A stretch of DNA of 5,125 bases from Bacillota bacterium (GTDB lineage: Bacteria > Bacillota_E > Sulfobacillia > Sulfobacillales > Sulfobacillaceae): NCBI GenBank assembly GCA_021802375.1, contig JAKAAL010000410.1, forward strand, positions 1 through 5,125, given 5' to 3'. A program made the translations under genes and the position numbers. The number at the start of each line of letters is the position of its first letter. Position 1 is the stretch's first letter. The notes beneath the pieces were generated by a model that saw only the letters and a program-made list of their open reading frames with translations, was not told the DNA's origin and did no database searches. Shown one piece after another: positions 5,048 through 5,125 of the stretch.

Positions 5048-5125
5048 TTAATCACGCGATCCTTCCGTCTTCATCACCCGCTCAATCAGAGCCAAGTCAC
5101 CCCGGGCGCAGTCTTCGGCTGAATT
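5048..5125 (-). CDS. C-terminal end of an unidentified gene
   Basis: The - strand is open from the right edge for 25 codons ending DLALIERVMKTEGSRD, then TAA at 5050-5048. The next base begins the thioesterase start codon, so the two reading frames abut with no gap. This is a pattern of tightly coupled operon genes. The visible charged, helical tail is too short to identify the protein. The exact abutment with a clearly real gene is the main support. Confidence 0.6.
   Translation of the reverse strand, partial: NSAEDCARGDLALIERVMKTEGSRD

Overview
The window looks like bacterial chromosomal DNA from a moderately GC-rich Gram-positive-type organism. The evidence is strong GGAGG-type ribosome binding sites, frequent GTG/TTG starts, and the mix of housekeeping and small membrane-protein genes. 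A Sulfobacillus-like Firmicute is a guess from overall flavour, not something the sequence proves. I see no tRNA, rRNA, CRISPR array, transposase or phage gene.

Layout. The + strand carries (1) the C-terminal two thirds of a branched-chain aminotransferase (ilvE, 1-635, entering from the left edge), (2) a tryptophan-rich protein of unknown function (855-1577), overlapped by (3) a YajQ-family protein (1570-2067), (4) a six-helix GDT1/TMEM165-family cation transporter (2187-2789), and (5) a 62-residue membrane protein with an excellent ribosome site (3005-3193). A hairpin at 3212-3239 follows. The - strand then holds the decapitated 3' part of a rhomboid-like membrane protein (3226-3637), which abuts at about 3637/3638 the first ~31 codons of a branched-chain aminotransferase (3638-3728) with its own ribosome site and a possible promoter. 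Diverging from it on the + strand is a polytopic Yip1-like membrane protein (3898-4491) with an extended -10 promoter. Convergent to that is a PaaI-type hotdog thioesterase (- strand, 4619-5047), directly preceded by the tail of another gene entering from the right edge (5048-5125).

The most notable point is the join near 3637. Two genes are broken there: an aminotransferase that has only its N-terminus and a rhomboid-like gene that has only its C-terminus. An aminotransferase lacking its N-terminus (within what is visible) lies on the opposite strand at the left edge. A single inversion of about 3.8 kb, from a point roughly 200 bp left of the window to position 3637, would rejoin the aminotransferase in the right order and strand. 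It would also predict the missing rhomboid N-terminus just left of the window. The alternatives are a partial duplicate of an intact ilvE, or an assembly chimera. The sequence left of position 1 decides between them.

The unknown protein and YajQ are translationally coupled and probably one transcript, with the transporter about 120 bp behind. The remaining genes appear to be single units with their own signals.
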